DNA from: Methylomarinum sp965277025
Lineage (GTDB): Bacteria > Pseudomonadota > Gammaproteobacteria > Methylococcales > Methylomonadaceae
DNA length: 64,000 nucleotides
Direction: 5' to 3'
NCBI GenBank assembly: GCA_965277025.1
Contig: OZ255706.1
Location: 1,612,001 to 1,676,000 of the forward strand
Positions 36,023-44,706 of this stretch are shown here, in pieces (position 1 is the stretch's first letter; every line of letters starts with the position of its first letter). The notes beneath the pieces were generated by a model. That model saw only the letters and a program-made list of their open reading frames with translations. It ran no database searches and had not been told where the DNA came from. A program made the position numbers and the translations under genes.

Positions 36023-36432
36023 GTAAAAAAACTGCTTGACACGATTTTAGCGTTATTTTTGATTTTCTAACGGCAACACCTGGCGCAAGAGGTTTACTGT
36101 ATTAGCCTGCGTTAGTTGAGGCGTGTTGCCTTATAAGCAATGCCCGATAGCCCTGCGGCCGTGCATTTCTAAAATACGATGACGGGCAACACAGAGGCAA
36201 AAATTCGTATTTCAAAAGCCATGAGACAAGAGTCCTGTACTTAAACCCACAGGCCGTTTCATTGAAGATTGATTCCATTGATGTAGAGGCTGCCATTACC
36301 CATGCCCGGCAGCTGATTGAAGATGAAGCCGATTTATCTCCGGCGCTGCGGTCTTCGCTGGAGATATTGTTGTTGCTGGTCACGCTCTTGATGCATCGGC
36401 TCAGACTTACAAGCCGCCATCAAGTGATCCTA
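36023..36432 (+). pseudogene. IS66-type transposase remnant and flanking non-coding DNA
   Basis: From about 36262 the text reads LKIDSIDVEAAITHARQLI, then LSPALRSSLEILLLLVTLL and, after a frame change, YKPPSSDP. This is the N-terminal end of an IS66-family TnpC (the usual tail is SSKPPSSDP). It is cut by ISd at 36433. The preceding 240 bases hold no gene that I can support. Confidence 0.55.
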
Positions 36433-36592
36433 TAGAAGTTACGCATTGACAGGCAATGTTAAACTATGGGTTTAAAAAATTCCAAAGTCAATGCAAGGCA
36501 AACCTTGATAAGAGAAATAACACGCCCCTCAACAGCCTGCTGTACATTACCCATGTATATTGGTTTTTTATTAAGTGAGCCGAAACAAGCTA
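36433..36592 (+). mobile_element. ISd copy 3, left part
   Basis: Left 160 bp of ISd (terminal repeat TAGAAGTTACGCATTGACA), interrupted at the same CTAG site as copy 1 by ISa. It continues at 37905. Confidence 0.88.
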
Positions 36593-36617
36593 GTGCAAAC
36601 AAGCGCAAGTTCTCACT

Positions 36618-37346
36618 CTATTGAGTAAGTGGCTTAGCCTGATACGTCCACCGAAAAGGCTTAGCCATGGTTTCATTGAAATATTTTATGAAATCCGCTA
36701 TTTTTTTGTTTAAATCCTCTTTAGATTTAAAGTTGCCGCGCCGGATTACTTTACGCATTAAAATAGAAAACCAGATCTCTATCTGATTAAGCCATGAACA
36801 ATGCTTAGGGGTAAAATGAAAAACAACCGGATGGTTTGGGTTAGTCAAAAAAGCAGTACGACTTTCCATTGATTTCAAAATACCCTCTTTTCCTTTAACC
36901 CCTGATTCTCCTGAATACGAAATTTTTTCGGCAATTAATCGAACCACCGATTCTGAACAATGTGTATTGAGATTATCCATGACTAAATGCCAATGGGTTT
37001 GTTTGGGTTGTTGATGAAAAAGCAGGTTCAAAAACCCGGCAAAATCTTGCTCTGTTCGAGTTTCTCCTATACTTCCCATTACTTCTCCCGTGGCCACATC
37101 AAAACCTGCAATCAAGGTCTGGGTACCATGTCGAATATATTCAAATTCTTGTCGTTCAACTTTTCCTTTCTTCATCGGCAATGTCTGCGCTGCTCGCTCT
37201 AAAGCTTGAATCCCTGTCATTTCATCAATCGAAATCGTTTTGATGCCTTGCGCTTCCCGCTCCAAAGCCCGTTGGCAGGTTTCGCAAATATCTTGACACC
37301 TCTCGTCGAAGTATTCATCTTTTTTTGCCGTCAACCAGCCTTTCAT
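36618..37346 (-). CDS. IS630-type transposase orfB
   Basis: 242-aa catalytic half, as in copy 2 (two residue differences noticed, EREAQG for EREEQG and EQDFAG for EQDFAE). Joined to orfA via the A7 tract at 37320-37326. Confidence 0.88.
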   Translation of the reverse strand: MKGWLTAKKDEYFDERCQDICETCQRALEREAQGIKTISIDEMTGIQALERAAQTLPMKKGKVERQEFEYIRHGTQTLIAGFDVATGEVMGSIGETRTEQDFAGFLNLLFHQQPKQTHWHLVMDNLNTHCSESVVRLIAEKISYSGESGVKGKEGILKSMESRTAFLTNPNHPVVFHFTPKHCSWLNQIEIWFSILMRKVIRRGNFKSKEDLNKKIADFIKYFNETMAKPFRWTYQAKPLTQ

Positions 37347-37854
37347 CCGGTGGGGTTGCAGGTCCGCTTCTTTTTAAAAAGCGCCCAACAGAGCGCTGTG
37401 AAATATAATCAACAATGCCCCGTTTTATCGCTTCATCGGCTATTTCTTGTTGCGTCCAATGAGTGATCGGGCGTTGACTATCCTCTGGGCGTTCGCAGGC
37501 TATCGCGATAATGCTGCAAATTTGCTCCGCCGTATAGATAGCAGGCGCACCGCTTCGCGGTGCACCTTGAAGCCGGGCTAAAGGATTTTCTTGTTCACTG
37601 TTCTGTAACCAGCGTTTTCGCCAATTTTGAACAGTTGTCCGTCCAATTTTTAACTGGCGCATGGTTTCATGTACACTAATGCCTTCATCTGCCAACAATA
37701 TAATACGGCAACGTGTCACCAAATTCTGAGGACTTGTATGTTTACGCACTGTGCCTTGCAATAACGTGCGTTGTTTTTCTGTTAAACTGATTGGGGCTGC
37801 TGTTAGTCGTGGAATGATATCACCTGCTGAATTTAATATAGTATTATTCAGCAT
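37315..37854 (-). CDS. IS630-type transposase orfA
   Basis: 179-aa HTH half; minor changes (DIIPRLT, TEKQRT) relative to the other copies. Confidence 0.88.
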   Translation of the reverse strand: MLNNTILNSAGDIIPRLTAAPISLTEKQRTLLQGTVRKHTSPQNLVTRCRIILLADEGISVHETMRQLKIGRTTVQNWRKRWLQNSEQENPLARLQGAPRSGAPAIYTAEQICSIIAIACERPEDSQRPITHWTQQEIADEAIKRGIVDYISQRSVGRFLKRSGPATPPDERLVDGKKR

Positions 37855-37904
37855 ATTACAATATATCCCTCATAAATAGCATTGGTGTTTTCGCTTATGT
37901 GCAC

Positions 37905-38411
37905 TAGTTGTCGACGATTAGGAGAAGTCATGTCAATATCACATGATAGCGTAAATCGATTTCTAAATCGGGAGCATTACACTGGGCGAGATTTATACAA
38001 TGAAGCCAGCGCAAGCCTGAATTTAAAGGGCGGAACCTTGAGTGTTGACGATAGTGTTCTTGATAAACCTTATAGCCAATATATGGCATATGTCAGTTAT
38101 TTTTGGTCGGGAAAACATCATAGAGCAGTCAAGGGAATCAATCTTGTCACGTTGTACTACACAGACATTCAAGGAAAACACCAACCACTGAATTTCCGGG
38201 TGGTCGATAAGGCGGAAGGAAAGACAAAAAATGACTATTTTCAAGACATGCTGACCGAAGTATTAGCTTGGGGACTAGAACCTGGTTTTGTAACAGGAGA
38301 TAGCTGGTACAGTTGCGTGGATAATCTTAAATTGATAAGAAATCATCAGACAGGATTATTCTTTGCAGTGGAAGGTAATCGATTAGTCTCTGTTGAAAAA
38401 GGTTCATGGGT
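37905..38411 (+). pseudogene. ISd copy 3, transposase fragment truncated by ISf
   Basis: Continuation of ISd after the nested ISa: encodes SCRRLGEVMSISHDSVNRF to VSVEKGSWV, including the first two DDE regions (SVDDSVLDKPYS, VTGDSWYS). It ends abruptly at 38411, 10 bp before ISf copy 2. The C-terminal third and right terminal repeat are missing. Confidence 0.85.
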
Positions 38412-38483
38412 AGGGTAAAGTGGACCCCATTGTCCAGACAAATTATTAGAGAATTTAAGATAGAACCCTCATAACAGTCAGGC

Positions 38484-39394
38484 TCAATGGCTCTGGCCCA
38501 TATTTTCACCCGGCGTCTGCTTGGCAGTGCCGGCATTATATTTATCCACGATTTTAGCGCCACCTCCCGTGGCGAATTGATAAACCCTGTCTGGCGTTTC
38601 ATAGCCTAACGACTGATGCGGTCGTTCGCTGTTGTAAAAGGCAAAGTAGTCCGTCAACCCCGCTGACAGTGCTTGCAGGTTGCCGTATTGCTTCAAATAA
38701 ACTTCTTCATATTTCACTGTGCGCCAGAGTCGTTCAACAAAGATATTGTCCAGGGCCCGTCCCCGGCCATCCATGCTGATGGTCACGCCATGCTGACTCA
38801 ATACCCCGGTGAAGTCCGCGCTGGTGAACTGTGCGCCCTGGTCGGTATTAAATATCTCCGGTGTGCCATAGGTCTTGATGGCCTGCTCCAGACAATTTAC
38901 GCAAAACGCGCTGTCCATGGTATTGGAAAGTTGCCATGCCAATACTTTTCGGCTGTACCAATCCATGATGGCCACCAGATAAACAAATCCTTGCGGCAGC
39001 CGGATATAGGTGATGTCGGTACTCCAAACCTGGTTGGGGCGTGTCACCTCGACGCCTCTTAACAGATAGGGATAGACTTTATGCTCAGGATGCGGCTTAC
39101 TGGTGTTCGGGTCCGGCGCCATGCCGACCAGCCCCAGTATGCGCATCAGCCGCTGAACCCGTTTGCGGTTGACCTGATGGTTAAGGCCGCGTAAATACTT
39201 TGTCATACGGCGTGAGCCATAAAAAGGATGTCTTCGTCGAGCAACCGCAACAGTTGCTGATCTTCAGCAGACACCGGCTGTTGTTGGCGTTTTTTCTGTT
39301 CATGGATTACTGAGCGGGTAACGTTCAATAACTGGCATTGCCGACTTAACGCCAACTCATCTTTTTGATCCACCCAGCTTTGACGCGTGATCAT
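38484..39394 (-). pseudogene. IS3 transposase orfB, 10-bp deletion
   Basis: N-terminal 63 codons (39203-39394) and the integrase core (38484-39206) are in different frames owing to the 10-bp deletion. Core motifs remain (WSTDITYI, FNTDQGAQFT, FVERLWRTVK). Confidence 0.88.
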
Positions 39395-39684
39395 AGGCTG
39401 ATCCCGGACTTTTTTTTAAGCCAATCCAGTTCCATATTCAACTGCCCGATTTTGGCGTACAGACGGTCCGGATTGTCTTGCGCCTTCACCGCTTTCGGCC
39501 CGCGTTTGCCTTCAAACAGGCTTCCCGCATTGGCCAACAGTTCCTTTTTCCATTGGCTTACCTGAGATGGATGGACTTCATTCTCTTGAGCAATCTCATT
39601 GATCGTTTTGATGTTCTTAACCGCTTCCAGCGCGATTTTGGCCTTTTGCGCCCCGCTAAAGGTTTTCCGTTTTTTTTCGCTCAT
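39391..39684 (-). CDS. IS3-family transposase orfA
   Basis: Same 97-aa HTH protein as in copy 1 (MSEKKRKTFSGAQKAKIA...), intact, but its orfB partner is broken. Confidence 0.87.
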   Translation of the reverse strand: MSEKKRKTFSGAQKAKIALEAVKNIKTINEIAQENEVHPSQVSQWKKELLANAGSLFEGKRGPKAVKAQDNPDRLYAKIGQLNMELDWLKKKSGISL

Positions 39685-39749
39685 TTTTTGTACCTCTTTT
39701 TTCAATAGTCATAGTTTAAACTATTGTCCGGATTACGGGGTCCACTATA

Positions 39750-39777
39750 CAGATGGATTTAAAGCGATGTTATCCAT
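39750..39777 (-). pseudogene. Maf-like gene, first codons, displaced by inversion
   Basis: Minus-strand ATG 39777 encodes MDNIALNPS and then enters ISf copy 2. The continuation DSVYTNSFGERF is at 35432 on the plus strand, just past ISf copy 1. Joining them across the shared CAG/CTG gives an uninterrupted frame. Confidence 0.6.
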
Positions 39778-39843
39778 AATGCTGTTTATTGAGGAGTGAG
39801 TGTAGGGTCAGAATATAAAAACTGACTCTGTACATGACAAAAA

Positions 39844-40968
39844 TAGAAGTTACGCATTGACAACAGATCGAAATTTTGGGTTTAAATGATTCATATTTGG
39901 CATAAAGGTGTCGATAAACGAAGCCATAACATCGTTGAATAAATTCCGCTGTACGCTATAGCAATTATTAATCACGTCTGCAAAGCTCAATTTTTGTAAT
40001 TGAACAAAGCCACAAATTGCAGAAAAAATATGATTATTTATTGCTCTTTTATTGCGAACCTGGAACCGCTCAATATTACACACCTGCTTTATTGCCCGAT
40101 GATATTGCTCAATCTGCCAATGCCTGTCATGTTGTTCGGTAAATGCTTTCTTGTCAAAAACAGCGGTTTTTTCTTCATCAGGTAGTGAACTTATGTAATG
40201 GCGAACTTGTTCTTTCAAGGTCGTCCGAAATAATTTCACATACCCAAAATTTTTGAGCCAAACCATTAAGCCGTCTTCCGGGATTTCTAATTGCCTGACT
40301 TGAACCCATGAACCTTTTTCAACAGAGACTAATCGATTACCTTCCACTGCAAAGAATAATCCTGTCTGATGATTTCTTATCAATTTAAGATTATCCACGC
40401 AACTGTACCAGCTATCTCCTGTTATAAAACCAGGTTCTAGTCCCCAAGCTAATACTTCGGTCAGCATGTCTTGAAAATAGTCATTTTTTGTCTTTCCTTC
40501 CGCCTTATCGACCACCCGGAAATTCAGTGGTTGGTGTTTTCCTTGAATGTCTGTGTAGTACAACGTGACAAGATTGATTCCCTTGACTGCTCTATGATGT
40601 TTTCCCGACCAAAAATAACTGACATATGCCATATATTGGCTATAAGGTTTATCAAGAACACTATCGTCAACACTCAAGGTTCCGCCCTTTAAATTCAGGC
40701 CTGCGCTGGCTTCATTGTATAAATCTCGCCCAGTGTAATGCTCCCGATTTAGAAATCGATTTACGCTATCATGTGATATTGACATGACTTCGCCTAATCG
40801 TCGACAACTAGCTTGTTTCGGCTCACTTAATAAAAAACCAATATACATGGGTAATGTACAGCAGGCTGTTGAGGGGCGTGTTATTTCTCTTATCAAGGTT
40901 TGCCTTGCATTGACTTTGGGATTTTTTAAACCCATAGTTTAACATTGCCTGTCAATGCGTAACTTCTA
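39844..40968 (-). mobile_element. ISd copy 4 (complete), nested in ISc
   Basis: 1125 bp with perfect 19-bp inverted ends and a 5-bp duplication AAAAA, in the A-run of the ISc terminal repeat. Confidence 0.93.
39850..40935 (-). CDS. DDE transposase (ISd)
   Basis: 361-aa intact copy with SVDDSVLDKPYS, ITGDSWYS and HWQIEQYHRAIKQ; a handful of substitutions relative to the copy at 24639 (for example HLNPKFR for HLIPTFR). Confidence 0.85.
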   Translation of the reverse strand: MGLKNPKVNARQTLIREITRPSTACCTLPMYIGFLLSEPKQASCRRLGEVMSISHDSVNRFLNREHYTGRDLYNEASAGLNLKGGTLSVDDSVLDKPYSQYMAYVSYFWSGKHHRAVKGINLVTLYYTDIQGKHQPLNFRVVDKAEGKTKNDYFQDMLTEVLAWGLEPGFITGDSWYSCVDNLKLIRNHQTGLFFAVEGNRLVSVEKGSWVQVRQLEIPEDGLMVWLKNFGYVKLFRTTLKEQVRHYISSLPDEEKTAVFDKKAFTEQHDRHWQIEQYHRAIKQVCNIERFQVRNKRAINNHIFSAICGFVQLQKLSFADVINNCYSVQRNLFNDVMASFIDTFMPNMNHLNPKFRSVVNA

Positions 40969-40978
40969 AAAAATTAAC

Positions 40979-42097
40979 TTATGACAAATGAGTCTCATGT
41001 ATTCCAGTGACAAAAGGTATGGGTTGCAAAAGAGCAATCACTTTTCTAATCATCCTTTTTGATTGAGATAAGACATTAAACAACGTTGAGCGGATACAAT
41101 CTAATCCATATCGAAACAGGCTTTGCGCGAGCCGCTGATGTGTTTTGGTTTTTATTGGTAACTCGCAATCATGTTTCCATTCGCCTGCTTTATGTGACCA
41201 ACAGAAAGCAATAACGGGAAGTACTAACAATTTTTTGATCCGAAGATAACCGACTACACGCGTTTCCTCAAGTTTGAATCCCCGTCCTTTTAAACCGCCG
41301 AAAAGCGTTTCGATTTCCCAACGCAAGCCATAAATTTTAATCGCATCAGGGTTCAAATGCTGACAGACGATGATTAATAACTCACCATCACTCAGCCGTA
41401 ACCCACTGAGATAAATTGAACAATTTCCCGAATAGCGCGCTGTTGAGAGGTGTCGTGTGCTACCCGGCTTAAGCCCATAAAACAAACGCTCTACGCGTAT
41501 TCGCTGGCCTTGGGCATTGGTTGTCCAGGCGTTGTTGCGAATACGGATATAAAAGGGAATCTCTTGCTCAAACAACCAGCCCATCCATTCGTCTCCAATA
41601 AACTCCCGATCAGCCAAAAGACCTTTGATGTGATGTCGGCCAAACTGCGCAATAAAGCGTTTCATCAGCGCTATACGTTCCTTCGTATTAGAGTTGCCCC
41701 GCTTGTTTAAAGGCAACCAATACACAGGAATGGCGGCACCCCGATAAACCACGGCAAGCACCAGCAGATTAATATTGGTTTTACCCCACTTCCAATTCGT
41801 CCTGTCTAACGTCAGATAGTAATCCTGATCAGTGAAACCAAACAGTTTCATGATGAAATGAGCGACTTCATTGTAATCCAGCCAATGGTCACTGAAAAAT
41901 CGTTGCATCCGTCGATATCGTGAGGAAATTTTTGCCCGACTGGGAAAGAATACGGCGAGCTGGGCCAGATTGACCGTGCTAACTGCCATCAAAGCAATTA
42001 ACATACCCACAAAACAAACGATTCTTGCCTTGTTCCATTGAAAGTGCTCAGTTAATATGACGGTCAGCTCGTTGATTTGTAATGTCCCGTTATTCAT
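40979..42097 (-). CDS. IS4-type DDE transposase (ISc)
   Basis: 372-aa intact copy; the YREK signature YGLRWEIETLFGGLK is present. Confidence 0.9.
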   Translation of the reverse strand: MNNGTLQINELTVILTEHFQWNKARIVCFVGMLIALMAVSTVNLAQLAVFFPSRAKISSRYRRMQRFFSDHWLDYNEVAHFIMKLFGFTDQDYYLTLDRTNWKWGKTNINLLVLAVVYRGAAIPVYWLPLNKRGNSNTKERIALMKRFIAQFGRHHIKGLLADREFIGDEWMGWLFEQEIPFYIRIRNNAWTTNAQGQRIRVERLFYGLKPGSTRHLSTARYSGNCSIYLSGLRLSDGELLIIVCQHLNPDAIKIYGLRWEIETLFGGLKGRGFKLEETRVVGYLRIKKLLVLPVIAFCWSHKAGEWKHDCELPIKTKTHQRLAQSLFRYGLDCIRSTLFNVLSQSKRMIRKVIALLQPIPFVTGIHETHLS

Positions 42098-42333
42098 ATT
42101 CGCTAAAACAAAATGCGGTATTTAATTACATTTCAACGAGCTACGCTAGCTTTTAATATTTTTTGTCATGTACAGAGAAAAACTGAGAGTGATATTTTCT
42201 AATTTGAAAAACTGATGTGGCCACTCGTCATCAATCATTTTTATTGACTCTGGCCACATTTGATTTTCGGCTTTGATATAGCCTTTCAATAAGCGTATTA
42301 AAGTAATGATAGGCGTTATTGTAATAATTGTAA

Positions 42334-43437
42334 CTGATGTTACGCGGTCTTGAATTGTTGCAATTCAGCAAAAGCCTGCCGAATAGCCTTGATATATAAT
42401 TTAGCCTTCAAAGCAAAATGATTGGTTTGGTGTTTTATTTTGAGACACTCCAGTTTAAAGACCGCCATAATGGCCATAAAAATATGATTGTTTTGTGTTG
42501 TTGGGGTACGAGTAGGCGACTTTGCCAACCCGGCATTGGATTTCAATGATTTATGAAATTCTTCGACTTTCCAGCGTTTCTGATAGATTGCCGCAACCTT
42601 TTTACCCGTTAATGTTAAATCACTGCACACCAGATTAACGGTTGCAGTACTGCCGTCTTTGTTTGTAAAGATTCGCCGGACAATCAGGACTTCATGTGGG
42701 TAGCCTTTTAGCCAGCCGCGTACTGCTTGTTTATCCTCTAATGCAATGTCACTGACACGGGTAAATTTTCCTTGTTTCTTGTCGTCTACGCTCAACGCCA
42801 CCAAACGATTATCCTTTAAAGCCCCAATGAAATGTTTGTCTTTGTCAACAATAAACTCCTGATTCTCTTTAGCCGTAAACCAGCTATCCATCAACACATA
42901 GCGAAATTGAAGCCGATTGTTCAAACACTGTTGAATCATCGCACGCATCAGCTCATTTTTGGTCACCGTAGCCATTCGTTTAACCTGCTTTGTTTTGATA
43001 TCACAAAACTGAATCGGTTTTTTGACCACTTCAAAGGCTACGGGTATCGAAACATCACCCGTATGATACAAGGCATTCAATAGATTGATGCCTTTGACTG
43101 ACCGCCCCTGGCAATGGTCATAATGCCAACAAATGACTTCATTCTCGTCTGTCCATTGCTTCTCCTGGATTGTATCGTCAAAAATCAAACACCCTGATTC
43201 TTCTTCAATCTTCCGGACTGTTCGTTTAACCTCCAGCCAGAGGTCTTTTGATGTGTACGTCCTGGACGATAAAAAACGCGTGATACTATCATGGCTAACT
43301 TCTCCATCTAACATTGACGACAAACCCGTCGCCGTCGCATAGCTCGTATTGCTGATTAAATAGTCTGTGTACAGGTCTAATTTCTCTTTGTTCATCCTCA
43401 AATTTTATCAATTATCCGGCGTAGCGCGTAACATCAG
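42334..43437 (-). mobile_element. ISb copy 3, in the end of the flagellin gene
   Basis: 1104 bp with a 7-bp duplication ATTGTAA (42327-42333, 43438-43444). It lies 4 codons before the original flagellin stop: restored, the tail reads VLQLLQ-stop (stop at 42316-42318). The 150 bp beyond (42178-42333) hold a 9-bp stem ATGTGGCCA/TGGCCACAT with a 30-nt loop, perhaps the old flagellin terminator. Confidence 0.93.
42340..43395 (-). CDS. IS4-type DDE transposase (ISb)
   Basis: Intact copy with small changes (HTGDVS for HTGNVS, KENQEF for KENLEF). Confidence 0.88.
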   Translation of the reverse strand: MNKEKLDLYTDYLISNTSYATATGLSSMLDGEVSHDSITRFLSSRTYTSKDLWLEVKRTVRKIEEESGCLIFDDTIQEKQWTDENEVICWHYDHCQGRSVKGINLLNALYHTGDVSIPVAFEVVKKPIQFCDIKTKQVKRMATVTKNELMRAMIQQCLNNRLQFRYVLMDSWFTAKENQEFIVDKDKHFIGALKDNRLVALSVDDKKQGKFTRVSDIALEDKQAVRGWLKGYPHEVLIVRRIFTNKDGSTATVNLVCSDLTLTGKKVAAIYQKRWKVEEFHKSLKSNAGLAKSPTRTPTTQNNHIFMAIMAVFKLECLKIKHQTNHFALKAKLYIKAIRQAFAELQQFKTA

Positions 43438-44284
43438 ATTGTAAGACACCTTGTTGTGTTTGATTGGCCTGAGCAAGCATTGCTGTTCCTGCTTGCTGTA
43501 AAATCTGGGCGCGACTGAGAGCTGCGGTTTCTGCGGCAAAATCAGCATCCATAATACGTGAGCGGGCGGCAGATTGATTTTCTATGGCGGACTGCAGATT
43601 CGAGATCGTTGTCATAAAACGATTTTGCACTGCGCCAAGCTTGGAGCGGCCGGAGTCAATAGCTTTAATCGCAAGATCGATTACATCAATAGCGGATCTG
43701 ACGTTAACCGAGGTTGCACCTGAGCCAATGCTGACTGGGGAAGCCTTGATAATATCATCAAGCCCACTTGCAGATAACAGGTTAGGCACAAAAATGGATA
43801 TTTGGTTAGTTGAATTAGTATTCGCGCCAACTTGAAAGTTAGTATGGCTCAAGCTTCCGGTTAATATGGGTTTGTCATTGAATGTGGTGTTTTGAATGAT
43901 CCGTCTAACCTCTTGGCCTAATTGTAAGAATTCATCCTGGAGTTTTTGTCTGTCTCCTGAGCTGACGCCACCAAAGTTGGCTGCTTGAACTGATAAGTCC
44001 CGCATCCGTTGCAATGTGTTGGTTAATTCACCCATCGCGGCTTCTGCAGTTTGCGCCATTGATATACCATCATTAGCATTTCGTACTGCAACTGTCATAC
44101 CGCGGATTTGCGATGTCATTCGGTTAGCAATGGCAAGACCTGCGGCATCATCTTTGGCGCTGTTAACTCGTAATCCTGATGACAGACGTTGCATACTGGT
44201 TTGCAGGGCGTCATTCGTTTTACTTAGCATGCGCTGACTGTTTAATGAAATAACGTTTGTATTGATGACCATTGAGCTAGGCAT
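43438..44284 (-). pseudogene. fliC: flagellin, C-terminus replaced by IS sequence
   Basis: Short flagellin, about 282 native residues. It has the D0/D1 N-terminus (MVINTNVISLNSQRML, SSGLRVNSAKDDAAGLAIANRM) and C-terminus (RSRIMDADFAAETAALSRAQIL, LAQANQTQQGVLQ), with a minimal variable middle. ISb replaces the last residues LLQ with SDVTRYAG. The extreme C-terminus packs inside the filament core, so assembly may be impaired; the frame is otherwise open. A ribosome site (ACAGGAG) and a sigma-54-like element precede it. Labelled as disrupted rather than certainly dead. Confidence 0.9.
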
Positions 44285-44319
44285 GGTATTTCTCCTGTTT
44301 AAGTGTTTGCCTAAACTTG

Positions 44320-44335
44320 AGCGATAACTGTGCCA
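44320..44335 (-). promoter_or_regulatory. candidate sigma-54 promoter of fliC
   Basis: On the minus strand TGGCAC, five bases, TCGCT: the GG/GC pair is correctly spaced for a -24/-12 element, one mismatch from TTGC. It ends 36 bp before the fliC ATG. The same bases read on the plus strand give AGCGATAA with TAAGTGTT 12 bp upstream (44300-44307), a fair sigma-28-type match that would drive the motility gene at 44471. Confidence 0.45.
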
Positions 44336-44470
44336 GATTTTGAATCATGCATATAAAACAGTATGTTATGTTGTTTTTAGCGATTTGGGGATGGTAAGTG
44401 CCAAAAAAATAACTCAAGTTTTAGTGGGTTTTGCCGACAATGTTCATGAATCAGTCCAAAGGAGGTGAAA

Positions 44471-44659
44471 ATGGTGGATTCAATTGGTAGTGGCAATGCA
44501 CCTGGTTTGGCGACTGCGTTAATGCAGGCCAAGACAGACCGGGAAAACATGGAGGTGGCGATTGTCAAGAAAGGACAGGATGTCGAGAAACAACAAGGGG
44601 AAGCGGCAGTTAAGCTAATAGAAGCTGCGAGTCCCGGAAAAATAGATATAAGGGTTTAA
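44471..44659 (+). CDS. YjfB-like putative motility protein
   Basis: 62-aa peptide starting MVDSIGSGNAPG behind a near-perfect ribosome site (AAAGGAGGTG). It has the family pattern of a helix ALMQAKTDRENMEVAIVKKGQDVEKQQGEAAVKLIEAA (split view: LMQAKTDRENME, then VKKGQDVEKQQ). YjfB-like proteins are small and sit beside flagellar genes; their role is unknown. Divergent from fliC. Confidence 0.65.
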   Translation: MVDSIGSGNAPGLATALMQAKTDRENMEVAIVKKGQDVEKQQGEAAVKLIEAASPGKIDIRV

Positions 44660-44680
44660 TTACCGTTAACAGCAAATATG

Positions 44681-44702
44681 AGGCGGCAGCTATTTGCCGC
44701 CT
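44681..44702. terminator. probable terminator between convergent genes
   Basis: AGGCGGCA-GCTATT-TGCCGCCT, 8-bp stem, 22 nt after the YjfB-like stop and just past the ypjD stop on the other strand. T-runs are weak on both sides. Confidence 0.5.
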
Positions 44703-44706
44703 TGTA

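Larger units (their letters stand above)
36593..37904 (-). mobile_element. ISa copy 3 (IS630-type), nested in ISd
   Basis: Complete 1312-bp copy between TA duplications (36591-36592, 37905-37906). Its orientation relative to ISd is opposite to that in the 1-1366 composite, so the two nested insertions are independent. Confidence 0.94.
38421..39744 (-). mobile_element. ISf copy 2 (IS3 family, 1324 bp, defective)
   Basis: Inverted relative to copy 1. Ten bases shorter because of a deletion in orfB near 39203-39210, which breaks the frame (LDEDILFMAHAV instead of IDEEYSRHPFYG). Flanks do not form a duplication with each other. Confidence 0.9.
39826..42177 (-). mobile_element. ISc copy 3 with nested ISd
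   Basis: 1222-bp ISc with 9-bp duplications AAAAACTGA (39817-39825, 42178-42186). It is split 18 bp from its left end by ISd copy 4, outside the transposase gene. Confidence 0.93.

Noticed and set aside
36593..38411. ISd-ISa as a mobile composite unit
   Set aside because: Relative orientation of the two elements differs between the two loci, so they are independent nestings.
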